Assembly (NCBI RefSeq): GCF_050633125.1
Contig: NZ_JBOEFX010000048.1
Coordinates: forward strand, 10,767 to 74,766
From: Lewinella sp050633125
Lineage (GTDB): Bacteria > Bacteroidota > Bacteroidia > Chitinophagales > Saprospiraceae
Length of the DNA: 64,000 bases
Reading direction: 5' to 3'
Of this stretch, positions 8,473 through 17,623 are shown piece after piece. The position numbers were made by a program, and so were the translations under genes. A model generated the notes under the pieces. That model was not told the origin of the DNA. It did not search any database and saw only the letters and a program-made list of their open reading frames with translations. Position 1 is the first letter of the stretch. Every line of letters starts with the position of its first letter.

Positions 8473-9016
8473 ATTCGGCGACTTGACGGTTGTGCAATAT
8501 GACCAATGCCTGAAGCTTCTTTCTGGCTTTCGCCAAATTAGATTTCGACGTCCCGCGACTGATACCTAACTGTTTTGCGATTTCTTCGTGGTTATACCCC
8601 TCAATGACGTGGAGTACAAACACCATACGGTACTGAGGAGGGAGTTGCCTCACCAATTGCAACAGGTATTCACGATCCAGTTCATCAGCACCAGCATTAC
8701 GAATGTTTCCCCTGGTGGGTTGCGATGCTTGCGCCCGCTCACGGGTTTGCTGCTTGCGGTAATAATCAATTCCACAATTAATGATAATCCTCCGCAACCA
8801 CAATTTAAAGGGAACCTCCGGCCGATAGCGATGAATATTATCCAACATCTTGTAAAATCCGTCGTTAGCAATTTCCTCCGTTTCCTGTAAATGTTGACCA
8901 TAACGCGCAGCCACCGACATCCCGTAATTATACATTTGCAGGAACAGCCGTTTCTGGCATTCGGCATTGCCTTCACGGCAACCCTCAATCAGCAGTGCGA
9001 GTTCGTGGTCACTCAA
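8462..9016 (-). CDS. ECF-family RNA polymerase sigma factor
   Basis: A 184-residue sigma-70 factor with only regions 2 and 4. Region 2 is near residues 20-90 (ETEEIANDGFYKMLDNI, PFKLWLRRIIINCGIDYYRK) and region 4 near 115-175 (LPPQYRMVFVLHVIEGYNHEEIAKQLGISRGTSKSNLAKARKKL). Start is a TTG at 9016, since an in-frame stop lies just upstream. It directs RNA polymerase to a small regulon, probably controlled by the overlapping downstream membrane protein. A lipoprotein gene ends 16 nt upstream and is likely in the same transcript. Confidence 0.92.
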   Translation of the reverse strand: MSDHELALLIEGCREGNAECQKRLFLQMYNYGMSVAARYGQHLQETEEIANDGFYKMLDNIHRYRPEVPFKLWLRRIIINCGIDYYRKQQTRERAQASQPTRGNIRNAGADELDREYLLQLVRQLPPQYRMVFVLHVIEGYNHEEIAKQLGISRGTSKSNLAKARKKLQALVILHNRQVAEYGK

Positions 9017-9032
9017 ACTATCTAGGTCTCAA

Positions 9033-9767
9033 TTATTGAATAAGTGCGCGAAAAGAGGCCTCCTGTACGGAATAAAAAGAGTAGAAACCACAACTCATGA
9101 CTTTCAACTCCACCTCAAAGGTTCCTCCTACAACAATCGCATCCTCTTCAGCAAGATAGCTAACCTCCGTAAAATCAAGGACTTCGTGCGGAAAATAGAA
9201 ACCGTTACTCGAAACCACCATATCTCCCCATCCAGACAAGGGCTCCTGTGGCAGTGGAAGTGTAAGCATCATCTGGTTGACATTGTACCCCGCAAACAAG
9301 CTATTGTTTCCAAAGTTTTCGGTCGCCAAACGATTTGCTAGTAATTGTTTATCAATATAACCATAGGTACCATCAGCATTTTGCTCCAAATTTCCCAGCG
9401 CTTCCGTCAAGACAAATTCCAGGTCAAAAAGGTCCTCCGGGAAAGCCGACCCTGGCGACTGTATAAAACGAATATTGCCTATGATTGCAAGAGAATCAGC
9501 AGGGATATTCTGGTTACTAGCAAAGTAAAGATACCGATCTAAAGAGGCCACCTCTTTGAAAGTGAATTCAAAATCAAGGTCCTGATCTGCATCGACATGA
9601 GTGACATCTTGGTCCTCGGCACTCATATAGTCTATATTACTGATATCCAGGTCTAGGTAGTAATTTGCTAATTGTACTTCTTCAACATTCTGCGCTTCCT
9701 GTAGGATAGACTTTTGGCAAGATGTAGCCAAACAGACGAGTAAGCTAAAGCATAATATCCGATTCAT
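9033..9767 (-). CDS. Predicted lipoprotein, function unknown
   Basis: A 244-residue protein with a lipoprotein signal: MNRILCFSLLVCLATSC, with Cys17 as the expected lipidated residue. The mature part is acidic and beta-rich, with no domain I recognise; a VMSCGFYSFYS segment near the C-terminus holds the only other cysteine. It lies 16 nt upstream of the ECF sigma gene, so it may belong to the same envelope-signalling operon. It could be a target or sensor input of that system; this is inference from position only. Confidence 0.7.
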   Translation of the reverse strand: MNRILCFSLLVCLATSCQKSILQEAQNVEEVQLANYYLDLDISNIDYMSAEDQDVTHVDADQDLDFEFTFKEVASLDRYLYFASNQNIPADSLAIIGNIRFIQSPGSAFPEDLFDLEFVLTEALGNLEQNADGTYGYIDKQLLANRLATENFGNNSLFAGYNVNQMMLTLPLPQEPLSGWGDMVVSSNGFYFPHEVLDFTEVSYLAEEDAIVVGGTFEVELKVMSCGFYSFYSVQEASFRALIQ

Positions 9768-9853
9768 AGTCTTGCTTTTTTAACCTTGCTGGGAAATCCC
9801 CAACAGTTTTTACTTACTACACGGATCAGAAGGACCAGGGGTTGCCTGGGGTG

Positions 9854-10927
9854 CTAAATATTATTTCTTTTGTCAATCATTTCGGCTAACGCATCTCTTT
9901 CTTGAACTAACCACTCTTTAAAAACACTTACGCTTAATAGTCCATTAGCTTGCAATGGGATGGGCGCTACTTTTTCTGGAAAAAACAGCTCGGTTTTGTC
10001 TATCGTTTCGTAATGATCCATCAACTCGCAACTCACCTTAAGAAACCGTAACCGCTGTAGAGCAAAGACCGTAGAAAACAGCCCCTCTGCCAATTCATTG
10101 AACCAATGATCTGCCTTCTCCCAATTTTCTGTAGCGACATAATATTCCAGCAGCGGCAGAACAGCCTTGCGAGTATACATCTTCTGTGATTCCAGCAAAC
10201 ATTTCTCCTGCTCATTAGCGTACAAACGTGCCAAATCAGTAGCTCCTGATTGCCAACTGCGCCATGCCATTTCGCCAAGAACATCTTGTGGGCCACGTGT
10301 ACAACTGGATATTTCTTTGCTCATCCACTGATCTGTAAGCTGATGGGCTTGCTCCAAATCATCATAAGCAAGGGCTACATTTACCTTTATGGTTTGGTTA
10401 CAACTTGTACACCCAGTTGCCTCCTTGTTCCAACCAATCGCTCGCAATTCTTTCGATCTACGTTCTGCTTCCTCGGTCTGGCCCATCGCTTTGAGTGCCA
10501 ATAATTCATAACAAGAAAGCAATTCGACCGGCGTTTTACTCCCTTCTATAATTAGGCGTGCATCGGCAATTAGCTCTTCCACTTGCATTCTACTAATACT
10601 CATTACTTCGGCCAGATAGGGCAAGTATTCCACTAAATAGGCTGCAAGTTCATCCCCTAATTCATCCGGCGCTGCTGGATGACCGTAATAGCTACGCAAA
10701 TAATTAAGTGCAGGCAAACCCAAGTCAGTATATTGGGTACGAACGGTCAAAAAGAGCAACATCCCGGCAATCTTAACGCCCAATTCTAATCCATCTACTC
10801 CGTCTGGTGCATTAAGGGCCTGCCCTTTCAGCAAAAACTGAATGTTTTCGTTCATATCATCCGAAAGGGAATGGCTTCCCAGATGGGGATACTTGCTGGC
10901 AATATCATCGAACGCATCCAAAATCAT
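9854..10927 (-). CDS. Predicted all-helical (TPR-like) protein next to HSP90-family gene
   Basis: A 357-residue cytoplasmic protein, predicted mostly helical, with alternating A/L/W/Y-rich helices that resemble tetratricopeptide-type repeats (for example CYELLALKAMGQTEEAERRSKEL and DDLEQAHQLTDQWM). It has a CTSCNQT cysteine pair near residue 178. No enzyme motif is visible. It starts 31 nt after the HSP90-like gene in the same direction, so it may act as a co-chaperone or client adaptor; that is inference. Confidence 0.65.
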   Translation of the reverse strand: MILDAFDDIASKYPHLGSHSLSDDMNENIQFLLKGQALNAPDGVDGLELGVKIAGMLLFLTVRTQYTDLGLPALNYLRSYYGHPAAPDELGDELAAYLVEYLPYLAEVMSISRMQVEELIADARLIIEGSKTPVELLSCYELLALKAMGQTEEAERRSKELRAIGWNKEATGCTSCNQTIKVNVALAYDDLEQAHQLTDQWMSKEISSCTRGPQDVLGEMAWRSWQSGATDLARLYANEQEKCLLESQKMYTRKAVLPLLEYYVATENWEKADHWFNELAEGLFSTVFALQRLRFLKVSCELMDHYETIDKTELFFPEKVAPIPLQANGLLSVSVFKEWLVQERDALAEMIDKRNNI

Positions 10928-10958
10928 GAGCTTTATAGTTTGATTCTCTGACTAATCT

Positions 10959-12764
10959 TTAGGAATGAGAAAGCATGAGTTTCATTATTCCATCATTGAG
11001 CATCGCCAACTCTTCCTCCATCAGCGTATAACGCCCCAGCATCAGCGCTTGCAGGTACAGAAACTTCACAAACATTTCCTGCGTCTCCACTGCTTTTAGG
11101 GTCAACAGCTGCTGTATCAGTTCATTGTTGATGTTTAGAAAAAGGCTGGCATTTTGCCCCGCCCCCTGGTGGAGTGCGTTAGCAATATTCGACCAAACAC
11201 CGGGGAGTTGTGGCAGTTCGGGATCGGTATCTGCTTGCAATAGTCCTCGCTTCATCAGCCCCATTTGGGTGACATTCAAAATGGAAGGTAAGTTATCCGG
11301 CGAAATATACTTAAGCTGCACCCGGCAGCCATGCTCATCGAGCACCTCGTTGGCAATGGCTAAGAAATCAGCCCAGCGGGCTTGATCCTGAAAAGATAAT
11401 TCCCCAAAGCGGTCCATGAAGTACATCGTACTTATAGGCTCAATCTTCACCCCTTCATACACCAGCGGCAAGCGTTCTAGCAACTTACGATCATTGTTAT
11501 AACGGGATAAAATGATCAGGTCATTAGACTGCTTGGCCAAAGAGACAATCTTCCGGTATTCATCCAAGTCATAAACGTGCCGTATCATCTCGTTTTTTTG
11601 CCGGTATTCACGGATCGTCATCTGCCCACCACTCGTTGGGAAGGTAAAATGAGGAATCATGATGCGGTAAAGTTCCTCATCATGCTCTGCCATCTGCTTG
11701 ATAGCGTTTTGGTGATTAAAGAAAATATTATCTCTAATAACAGGGTCATTGTCATGAAGACGAATAAGATAAGAACGAATACATCGCCCAAGTGATTTTC
11801 GTGTTTTTTCTAAGGTTTCATTTTCATAAAAACGCTCCCGCGAAGCTGTTGGCTGCAATTCCGAAGAGTTAATAACCGCTCGCACAAAGAAAGCCCAAGG
11901 TGGTAAAATATCATCTATTTTATCACTCAACAACATCCGCTTGAGGTACACCTTGTGCATCGGTCGGCTGCCTGGGTTACATTCATGAGGCAAGATATAA
12001 GCCATGCCTTGCGTATCACCAGAAGGCGTTTCCAATGCAATTACATCAAGTGGCATAAAACCAAAAAGGTCTTTCCCATACTGAAGCAACTCCTGCCGAT
12101 CATCACTAATCGCGGCCTTTATATCCTCGGGAAAGGGGAACCGTGTGTTGATTTGTTCACTTACTTCCCGTCCATTAAGGAAAGTGTAAAAATGGATAGG
12201 GTAAGCCAAAAGTTGGCCATAATACTTTAACAACCGAGGGATACTCTCTGCATCAAACTTTTTCGCTTTATGAGCTTTGAGCTGAATATTCACCAATGTC
12301 CCTGCCTCTTCCAATGGCGGAAGTTCTTCCACCTGAAAAGTACCGTTTTCTGACCCCGTCCATTTATAGGCTGGTCCACCAGAGAACGATTGTGTTTGCA
12401 ACTCAATATTCTCGCACACCATAAAACAAGAGAGTAAACCAATACCAAACTGGCCAATAAAATGCTCTCTCTGAGCCCCCAATTCTCTTTTGCTACTTGC
12501 ACCTATGCTACTCAGAAAAGTCGTAATCTCCTCTTCATTTAGCCCAATACCATTGTCCCGAACTTGCAGAGTGGAGGTATCAGGCAAAAAGGTGAAACTA
12601 ATAGACGGTTGGAAATCCGGCTCTAATACGGATCTTGCACTACAGGCATCCACTGCATTTTGTAATAACTCGCGGACAAAAACCTGGTCACTACTGTAAA
12701 GGTGATCACTTAGTAAGTTGATGATTCCTGAAAGATGGACCTGAAAATTTTGAGGTGCAGGCAT
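10959..12764 (-). CDS. HSP90-family (HtpG-like) ATP-dependent chaperone
   Basis: A 601-residue protein of the GHKL ATPase superfamily. The N-terminal ATP site is intact: RELLQNAVDA (Glu32, Asn36), RDNGIGL (Asp70) and GQFGIGLLSCFM (residues 104-115). The middle domain keeps the HSP90 pattern PWAFFVRAVINSSELQPTASRE followed by a long helix that starts in the place of the HtpG SREILQ motif. The C-terminal third diverges strongly from E. coli HtpG. HSP90 proteins fold or stabilise selected clients through ATP-driven dimer closure. This is a divergent member, so it is left without a symbol. Confidence 0.88.
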   Translation of the reverse strand: MPAPQNFQVHLSGIINLLSDHLYSSDQVFVRELLQNAVDACSARSVLEPDFQPSISFTFLPDTSTLQVRDNGIGLNEEEITTFLSSIGASSKRELGAQREHFIGQFGIGLLSCFMVCENIELQTQSFSGGPAYKWTGSENGTFQVEELPPLEEAGTLVNIQLKAHKAKKFDAESIPRLLKYYGQLLAYPIHFYTFLNGREVSEQINTRFPFPEDIKAAISDDRQELLQYGKDLFGFMPLDVIALETPSGDTQGMAYILPHECNPGSRPMHKVYLKRMLLSDKIDDILPPWAFFVRAVINSSELQPTASRERFYENETLEKTRKSLGRCIRSYLIRLHDNDPVIRDNIFFNHQNAIKQMAEHDEELYRIMIPHFTFPTSGGQMTIREYRQKNEMIRHVYDLDEYRKIVSLAKQSNDLIILSRYNNDRKLLERLPLVYEGVKIEPISTMYFMDRFGELSFQDQARWADFLAIANEVLDEHGCRVQLKYISPDNLPSILNVTQMGLMKRGLLQADTDPELPQLPGVWSNIANALHQGAGQNASLFLNINNELIQQLLTLKAVETQEMFVKFLYLQALMLGRYTLMEEELAMLNDGIMKLMLSHS

Positions 12765-12861
12765 AGGTTGGTGTTTAGTAAAATACAGAGACCGTTCCGT
12801 CCGATTATTAACGGAAACAACAACTTCTTAAGAGCAGATGCTTATCTAAAGTTCCCGTCGA

Positions 12862-13512
12862 TCAATCTTGCAATTTCGCGCCATAGCTCAAATCGCCAGC
12901 ATCGCCCAGGCCAGGTACGATATAACTCTTGGCGGTTAGTTCTTCGTCGAGGGCCGCTATCCAAATGTGGGCATCAGGGAAATTACGTTGCAAATGCTCC
13001 AAGCCCAGGCGCGCACCAATAGCGACCACAAAATGAATTGCACTAGGCTTTCCGTAAGCCAATAAAGCTTGGGTTGCCAATACCATACTGGCACCAGTTG
13101 CCAGCATTGGGTCACAAACAATCAATACTTTATTTTCCAGATCAGGACAACTGAGGTATTCAACTTCTATTTCAAAAGTTCCGTCTTTATGGTGTTTTCG
13201 GTAAGCCGAAACGAAGGCATTCCCTGCATCATCAAATACATTAAGTAAGCCTTGATGCAACGGCAAACCCGCTCGCAGAATGGTTGCCAGCACGAGTTCC
13301 TCTGCGGGCAATTCAGTAGGTGCTTGCCCCAACGGAGTTTCTATCGAGTATTCTACATAATTGAGCTCTTTGCTCAATTCGTATCCGATGCACTCCCCTA
13401 ACCGTTCCATATTCCGGCGAAAGCGCATACTGTCTGCCTGAACATTAATATCCCGCAACTGGGCGACGTATTGATTAGCAATAGAAGGAGTATCACTCAA
13501 TAGGTGGAGCAT
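12862..13512 (-). CDS. upp: Uracil phosphoribosyltransferase
   Basis: A 216-residue enzyme that converts uracil and PRPP to UMP in pyrimidine salvage. The PRPP-binding loop is visible as CDPMLATGASMVLA, and the uracil-binding C-terminal region as YIVPGLGDAGDLSYG. RAGLPLHQGLLNVF matches the conserved flexible-loop region. Length and ends are normal. It stands alone between the HSP90-like gene and the deacetylase-like gene, all on the minus strand. Confidence 0.95.
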   Translation of the reverse strand: MLHLLSDTPSIANQYVAQLRDINVQADSMRFRRNMERLGECIGYELSKELNYVEYSIETPLGQAPTELPAEELVLATILRAGLPLHQGLLNVFDDAGNAFVSAYRKHHKDGTFEIEVEYLSCPDLENKVLIVCDPMLATGASMVLATQALLAYGKPSAIHFVVAIGARLGLEHLQRNFPDAHIWIAALDEELTAKSYIVPGLGDAGDLSYGAKLQD

Positions 13513-13603
13513 AAAATGTATTTATTTTGGTTAAAGATAAGCAAGCAGCAGTAAAGATAGAGGGCCGCTAAACTTTTTCCTCCTCATTATTCTTTTCCTC
13601 CCA

Positions 13604-14917
13604 TCATTTTTGTAACCCTTCATAAACCTCCCACCAGCCATCCCATCCGTGAAGACTAGAAAAACTACTATTATGCCAAAGCGTACAAAACTGTAATCCT
13701 TCTTTTTGGCAATACTCCTGCATGTCTTTCAACGCCTCGACAGCTTCTTCGGCGGAATACCCCAAATATTGTTTAAGTGTTACATCCATTACACCAAAAG
13801 GATGTACCAAAAGCTCTGTCATTTTATCCTCCTTCAAGTCATACCAGAAGAAAGGCTCCGTCGTTCCTGCTCGATAACCTGGCTGCGCGGCAAAGCCCAT
13901 AGAATAATCATGGCGTATTCCAGCAGCCAATAATGCCCGGTAAGTATCCGGTAGGCGTAACCGCAAAAAATGCTGCCGACTATGGGTAATTCCCGAGTTG
14001 ATTATCGTTTCTAAACGCTTTTTGTCACGCTCAATAACGCTGGCAGTTTGCCAACTGTAATACGAAGGATGAATACCCGAATCACTCCATTCACTCACCT
14101 CTCGGATCAGTTTTTGGTAAGCCTCTAGCTTCCAAGACGGATTGATATCTTCACGCGTGCTATTGGCCAACAACCAAAAAACACGAGGGCGGGTACCGGT
14201 ATCATTATGTAATTTTTGCAAACGCGGAAAGGTAAAAAAAGGGTCAGCCTTACCTTGCTGTTGAACCTGCCATCGTGCACCTACTTGTGGCCAGTCTCTT
14301 TTAAGTAAATCCAAGCCTACTCTACCCCAGCCTCGCAATCCACGATGAAGATAAGCCCAGGGCAAGTCAATATCATAAGTTGGCACAAAGACATACCCGG
14401 GAGGTTTCGGCTGCCAACGAGGATATTTTTGCAAAAATGCAGCTCTCAAAAGCTTGCTCCATTCCCATAAAACAGGATACCCAAGACAATTATTACGCGC
14501 CGCCCAAGAAGCTCTAGCAGGAAAACGACCATGTATATCTGATTCAAAATGGAGATACTCTTCATACCTGCTCAACAGGAAAAAACTTGCAGAAAACACG
14601 TCAAAAGGAAGGTCATACCCCGGGCCAGAAGCAAAAATAGCAGGCTGATCACCAACGAGAAAAGAAGTAACAACCTGTTCTTCAACCCCTTGCTCATAAA
14701 GTAAGCCATGAGGCTTAATATGCACTTCCTTGCTACAAATCTTTGTACCTGAATAGTTGCAACGGATCCCAATAAAAGACTGATAATCAACCTCCTTATG
14801 TGTCACATACACCTTAACCCCCAACAGCTGAGTAAAAATATAATCCACAATATAAGTAAGCCTTGTACTAGGCCTCTCACAATAGAAAATTGCCTCCATA
14901 ACCTCAATTTTAAGCAT
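13604..14917 (-). CDS. Polysaccharide deacetylase-like protein with N-terminal DUF7033-like domain
   Basis: A 437-residue protein (an ATG at 14899 would give 431). Residues ~1-150 match the extra domain seen before deacetylase domains in Bacteroidota. The C-terminal domain has a TYDID motif (Asp182, Asp184) in the place of the NodB TFDD motif, and a GIHPSYYSW segment that could supply a metal-binding His. WHNSSF near the end may be the last catalytic motif. There is no signal peptide. It may act on envelope or exopolysaccharide carbohydrate; the substrate is unknown, and some such proteins are inactive. Confidence 0.75.
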   Translation of the reverse strand: MLKIEVMEAIFYCERPSTRLTYIVDYIFTQLLGVKVYVTHKEVDYQSFIGIRCNYSGTKICSKEVHIKPHGLLYEQGVEEQVVTSFLVGDQPAIFASGPGYDLPFDVFSASFFLLSRYEEYLHFESDIHGRFPARASWAARNNCLGYPVLWEWSKLLRAAFLQKYPRWQPKPPGYVFVPTYDIDLPWAYLHRGLRGWGRVGLDLLKRDWPQVGARWQVQQQGKADPFFTFPRLQKLHNDTGTRPRVFWLLANSTREDINPSWKLEAYQKLIREVSEWSDSGIHPSYYSWQTASVIERDKKRLETIINSGITHSRQHFLRLRLPDTYRALLAAGIRHDYSMGFAAQPGYRAGTTEPFFWYDLKEDKMTELLVHPFGVMDVTLKQYLGYSAEEAVEALKDMQEYCQKEGLQFCTLWHNSSFSSLHGWDGWWEVYEGLQK

Positions 14918-15071
14918 TTACCCCCCAAAAGCGAAGCCATTAGATTTAATTTTATAAAAATTGTTTACTTTAGAGCCTGTCGGAATATTTAGACTTTGCT
15001 TCCACAAAGAAGACTATCAAAAAATGCTGTTATTTCGACAAGCCCTTAGTTTCTGTAAAAACACACCGTGT

Positions 15072-15368
15072 ATGGCAACATCAAAACCTACCTCCCTCAC
15101 TGAGTTGATGACCATCAGAGATATTCTGATGGGCGAAATCATTAGTGAATACAATGAACGTTTCGAAATAGTAGAAGCTGAACTCAAGGCGCAAAAAGCA
15201 TCCTTGGAAGCCAAAGAAGCAGCGCTTGATGAACGCATCAAAGCGCTAGACGAGTTGCTACAGCAAAAAAGCACTCACCTCGCCACTCATTTCGAAAACA
15301 AAATGAACGACGATCGTAAGTCGTTGAGCGCACTGTTCCTTTCTTTGGGGCAGGAACTCAAGCGCTAA
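15072..15368 (+). CDS. Coiled-coil protein, first gene of a Ras-like GTPase operon
   Basis: From the ATG at 15072 the product has 98 residues; upstream in-frame starts (15024, 14961) add a poorly supported leader. Residues ~12-75 form a near-continuous coiled coil rich in E, K, A and L (SEYNERFEIVEAELKAQKA and ALDERIKALDELLQQKS). The RDILMGEIISEYNERF region resembles small coiled-coil proteins that, as I recall, occur beside OmpA-linked longin-like genes in cyanobacteria and Bacteroidota. It ends 15 nt before the next gene. Likely role: a scaffold or partner of the two downstream products. Confidence 0.7.
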   Translation: MATSKPTSLTELMTIRDILMGEIISEYNERFEIVEAELKAQKASLEAKEAALDERIKALDELLQQKSTHLATHFENKMNDDRKSLSALFLSLGQELKR

Positions 15369-15383
15369 TCAGCAAGCAGGATT

Positions 15384-16199
15384 ATGGGCACAGCAGGATC
15401 AACACAGGATAAAATTCTCTTGGAACGTCTTCGGGATGCACTCCTCAGCAAAGACCGCCAATCGGTAGCTGAGGTAAAGCATATCGTAGAAAGCAAAGAA
15501 GAATTGTCCAAGCGGATCAATCCCATTATTGCTGCTCACATGAAGGAGTTGGAAGAAAACTTCCCTGATCCATACGTCGAAGTTGTTCAAAAAATTGTCG
15601 ATCAGAGGATGCGGCAAAAGCAAGATGAGCTTATCAATATCTTGTACCCGCGCCTAGGCTTACTCATTAGAAAATACATCAATAACGAATTTCGCTTAAT
15701 GCGCGAACGTCTTGATCAAATACTCCGAGAGTCTTCCTCTTATTTGCGCTTTTGGGAACGCAAAACAGCAGAGGAAATCATTATTGACCTTCGTCCGTCT
15801 ATTGTAGAAGAAGTCTATATCATCAGTCACGAGTCTGGCCTACTATTAGGCAGTGCATCCTCCACAGAAACGGCAGATAAAGACATGATTGCTGGGATGC
15901 TAACAGCGATCAAAGCTTTTGTGGAAGATGCATTCAAGCGAACAGACGAAGAACTCCGAGGCATCCAGTATGGTAATTATGAAATAATGGTTCATAACTT
16001 TTTTAATTACTACATTGCACTAGCTATCGCTGGTACGATTAGCGAACAAGAACGTAATGAATTGGCAGAAAAAATATTAGCGTTTGCTGCACGTGAACTT
16101 AATCATGACTTGCAACAACCAGAACCTGCTTTTTATGCTCATATGCAAAAAGAACTAGATGCTTATTTTATTAAACCCTACAAAGCCTTGCCGCAATGA
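15384..16199 (+). CDS. Putative longin/roadblock-like protein, partner of the Ras-like GTPase
   Basis: A 271-residue cytoplasmic protein. Residues ~1-110 are charged and helical. Residues ~140-235 have a strand-helix order (EEVYIISHESGLLLGSAS, DKDMIAGMLTAIKAFVEDAF, NYEIMVHNFFNYYIALAIAG) that fits a roadblock/longin fold and, from memory, resembles the region before the OmpA domain in some envelope proteins. Here no OmpA domain follows. The stop overlaps the GTPase start by 4 nt (ATGA), which indicates translational coupling. Roadblock/longin proteins regulate Ras-like GTPases (MglB with MglA), so a GTPase regulator is the leading idea; profile searches would be needed to confirm the fold. Confidence 0.65.
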   Translation: MGTAGSTQDKILLERLRDALLSKDRQSVAEVKHIVESKEELSKRINPIIAAHMKELEENFPDPYVEVVQKIVDQRMRQKQDELINILYPRLGLLIRKYINNEFRLMRERLDQILRESSSYLRFWERKTAEEIIIDLRPSIVEEVYIISHESGLLLGSASSTETADKDMIAGMLTAIKAFVEDAFKRTDEELRGIQYGNYEIMVHNFFNYYIALAIAGTISEQERNELAEKILAFAARELNHDLQQPEPAFYAHMQKELDAYFIKPYKALPQ

Positions 16200-16693
16200 T
16201 CAGTAAAAAGGTAGTCATTACCGGGCATTTTGGGGTTGGAAAAACCTCTCTCTTTAATCGTTTTATTACCAATACTTTTAATGAAAAGTACCTCACTACC
16301 ATTGGTGTTCGCGTAGATAAAAAAAGTGTCATTGTTAACGGAGAGGAAATATCCCTGATAATATGGGACTTGGCAGGAGAAGTTTCCCAAGAGAAGGTTC
16401 CTCGCTCCTATTTTTTGGGAGCCAGTGCCATTATTTATGTTTTTGACCTTAGTCGGCCCGCTACATTTAGTCGCTTAGAAGATGATCTGGTCTACATTAA
16501 CTCCGTATTGCCTAATGTTTTAATCAGAAAGGTAGGCAACAAGAAGGACCTGGTTTCAGATCAGACCCTAAAAGATATCCGTGCACAAACCCAACCTCAC
16601 TTTTTCACCAGTGCTCGTACCGGCGAAAATGTGGAAGAACTCTTCGAAGGTATTGCTCGTGTATTACTGAAACCATTCAGCAATCCGGAATAA
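16196..16693 (+). CDS. Ras/Rab-like small GTPase
   Basis: A 165-residue single-domain GTPase with all five G motifs: G1 GHFGVGKTS (residues 10-18), G2 Thr34/Thr35 in YLTTIGVRV, G3 WDLAGE (Asp58, Gly61), G4 NKKD (115-118) and G5 TSA (138-140). Its size, the WDLAG motif and lack of extra domains place it with the bacterial Ras-like (Rup) GTPases. The residue matching Ras Gln61 is Glu62, so intrinsic hydrolysis may be low. There is no C-terminal lipidation motif. It is the third gene of a tight operon with a coiled-coil protein and a putative longin-like regulator. Confidence 0.9.
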   Translation: MISKKVVITGHFGVGKTSLFNRFITNTFNEKYLTTIGVRVDKKSVIVNGEEISLIIWDLAGEVSQEKVPRSYFLGASAIIYVFDLSRPATFSRLEDDLVYINSVLPNVLIRKVGNKKDLVSDQTLKDIRAQTQPHFFTSARTGENVEELFEGIARVLLKPFSNPE

Positions 16694-16804
16694 AAGCGTC
16701 CATTTACCGTCATTTATTACAGGTTCTACACTGATCGGAGAACAATTATCCAACAAGACTCATTAATTTATAGTAAATTACATGGATAACAGCTCTTGGT
16801 CATT

Positions 16805-17623
16805 ATGAAATATTTCTTCTCCTTACTATTTAGTTTAAGTGTCTGCTATGCTATTGCTCAGCAATCATTACCTGCTGGACAGAACTACTATAATGATACC
16901 AATGTTGGAATCGTCTATAATAAGGAGTTGAGCTTTGACTTCCGGTTACTTACCCCTCGCTCTTTTGCATTTGGTGTTAATATCGGCGAACTCAAGAGCT
17001 ACGACCGGACTCGTTTTTATAATTTCGAATTTGGAGACATCCGTCATCCTCAAGAATACCGCCAAAGTTTTGACTTCCAGTTTGGGCCTTCTAACCGCGT
17101 TTCCCGTGCATTCATTTATGGTAAGCAAAATAGCGCTTTCGTCTTACGAGCAGGTATTGGCGAGAAACGTTATTTTTCGGAGAAAGCCAAAACCCGTGGT
17201 TTAGCCATTGGTATGAGTTATCAGCTGGGTGCTAATATTGGCCTGGTCAAGCCTTATTACCTAGAGGTACTTCGCTCGCGTGACCCTGGCTCTGGTTCTA
17301 CGCAGTTTTATGTTAGTGAAGAGCGCTACAGTGATGCCAATGAAAACATCTTCCTTGACCTCAGTCGCATTATCGGCGCAGCTTCCTTTTCTAAGGGACT
17401 GAATGAATTAGCCATTATGCCCGGTTTCCACGCTAAAGCAGCAGCACATTTTGACTGGGGCGCATTTGATGAACTCGTAAAAGCTTTCGAAGCAGGTATA
17501 CAGGTCGATGTTTATTTCAAAGACCTCCCAATTATGATCGAAAGCCCAGAAGTACCCCATCTGCAAAACAGCCCTATTTTTCTTAATCTTTATTTGAACT
17601 TGCAACTCGGCAAGCGTTGGTAA
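16805..17623 (+). CDS. Predicted outer-membrane beta-rich protein, function unknown
   Basis: A 272-residue secreted protein from the ATG at 16805 (signal MKYFFSLLFSLSVCYAIAQ). The mature part has alternating amphipathic strands (FDFRLLTPRSFAFGVNIG, FVLRAGIGEKRYFS, GLAIGMSYQLGANIG) and ends LQLGKRW, an aromatic end typical of outer-membrane barrels. No family name can be given. It lies 102 nt after the GTPase gene and before lipA; whether it is part of the GTPase operon is unclear. Confidence 0.7.
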   Translation: MKYFFSLLFSLSVCYAIAQQSLPAGQNYYNDTNVGIVYNKELSFDFRLLTPRSFAFGVNIGELKSYDRTRFYNFEFGDIRHPQEYRQSFDFQFGPSNRVSRAFIYGKQNSAFVLRAGIGEKRYFSEKAKTRGLAIGMSYQLGANIGLVKPYYLEVLRSRDPGSGSTQFYVSEERYSDANENIFLDLSRIIGAASFSKGLNELAIMPGFHAKAAAHFDWGAFDELVKAFEAGIQVDVYFKDLPIMIESPEVPHLQNSPIFLNLYLNLQLGKRW

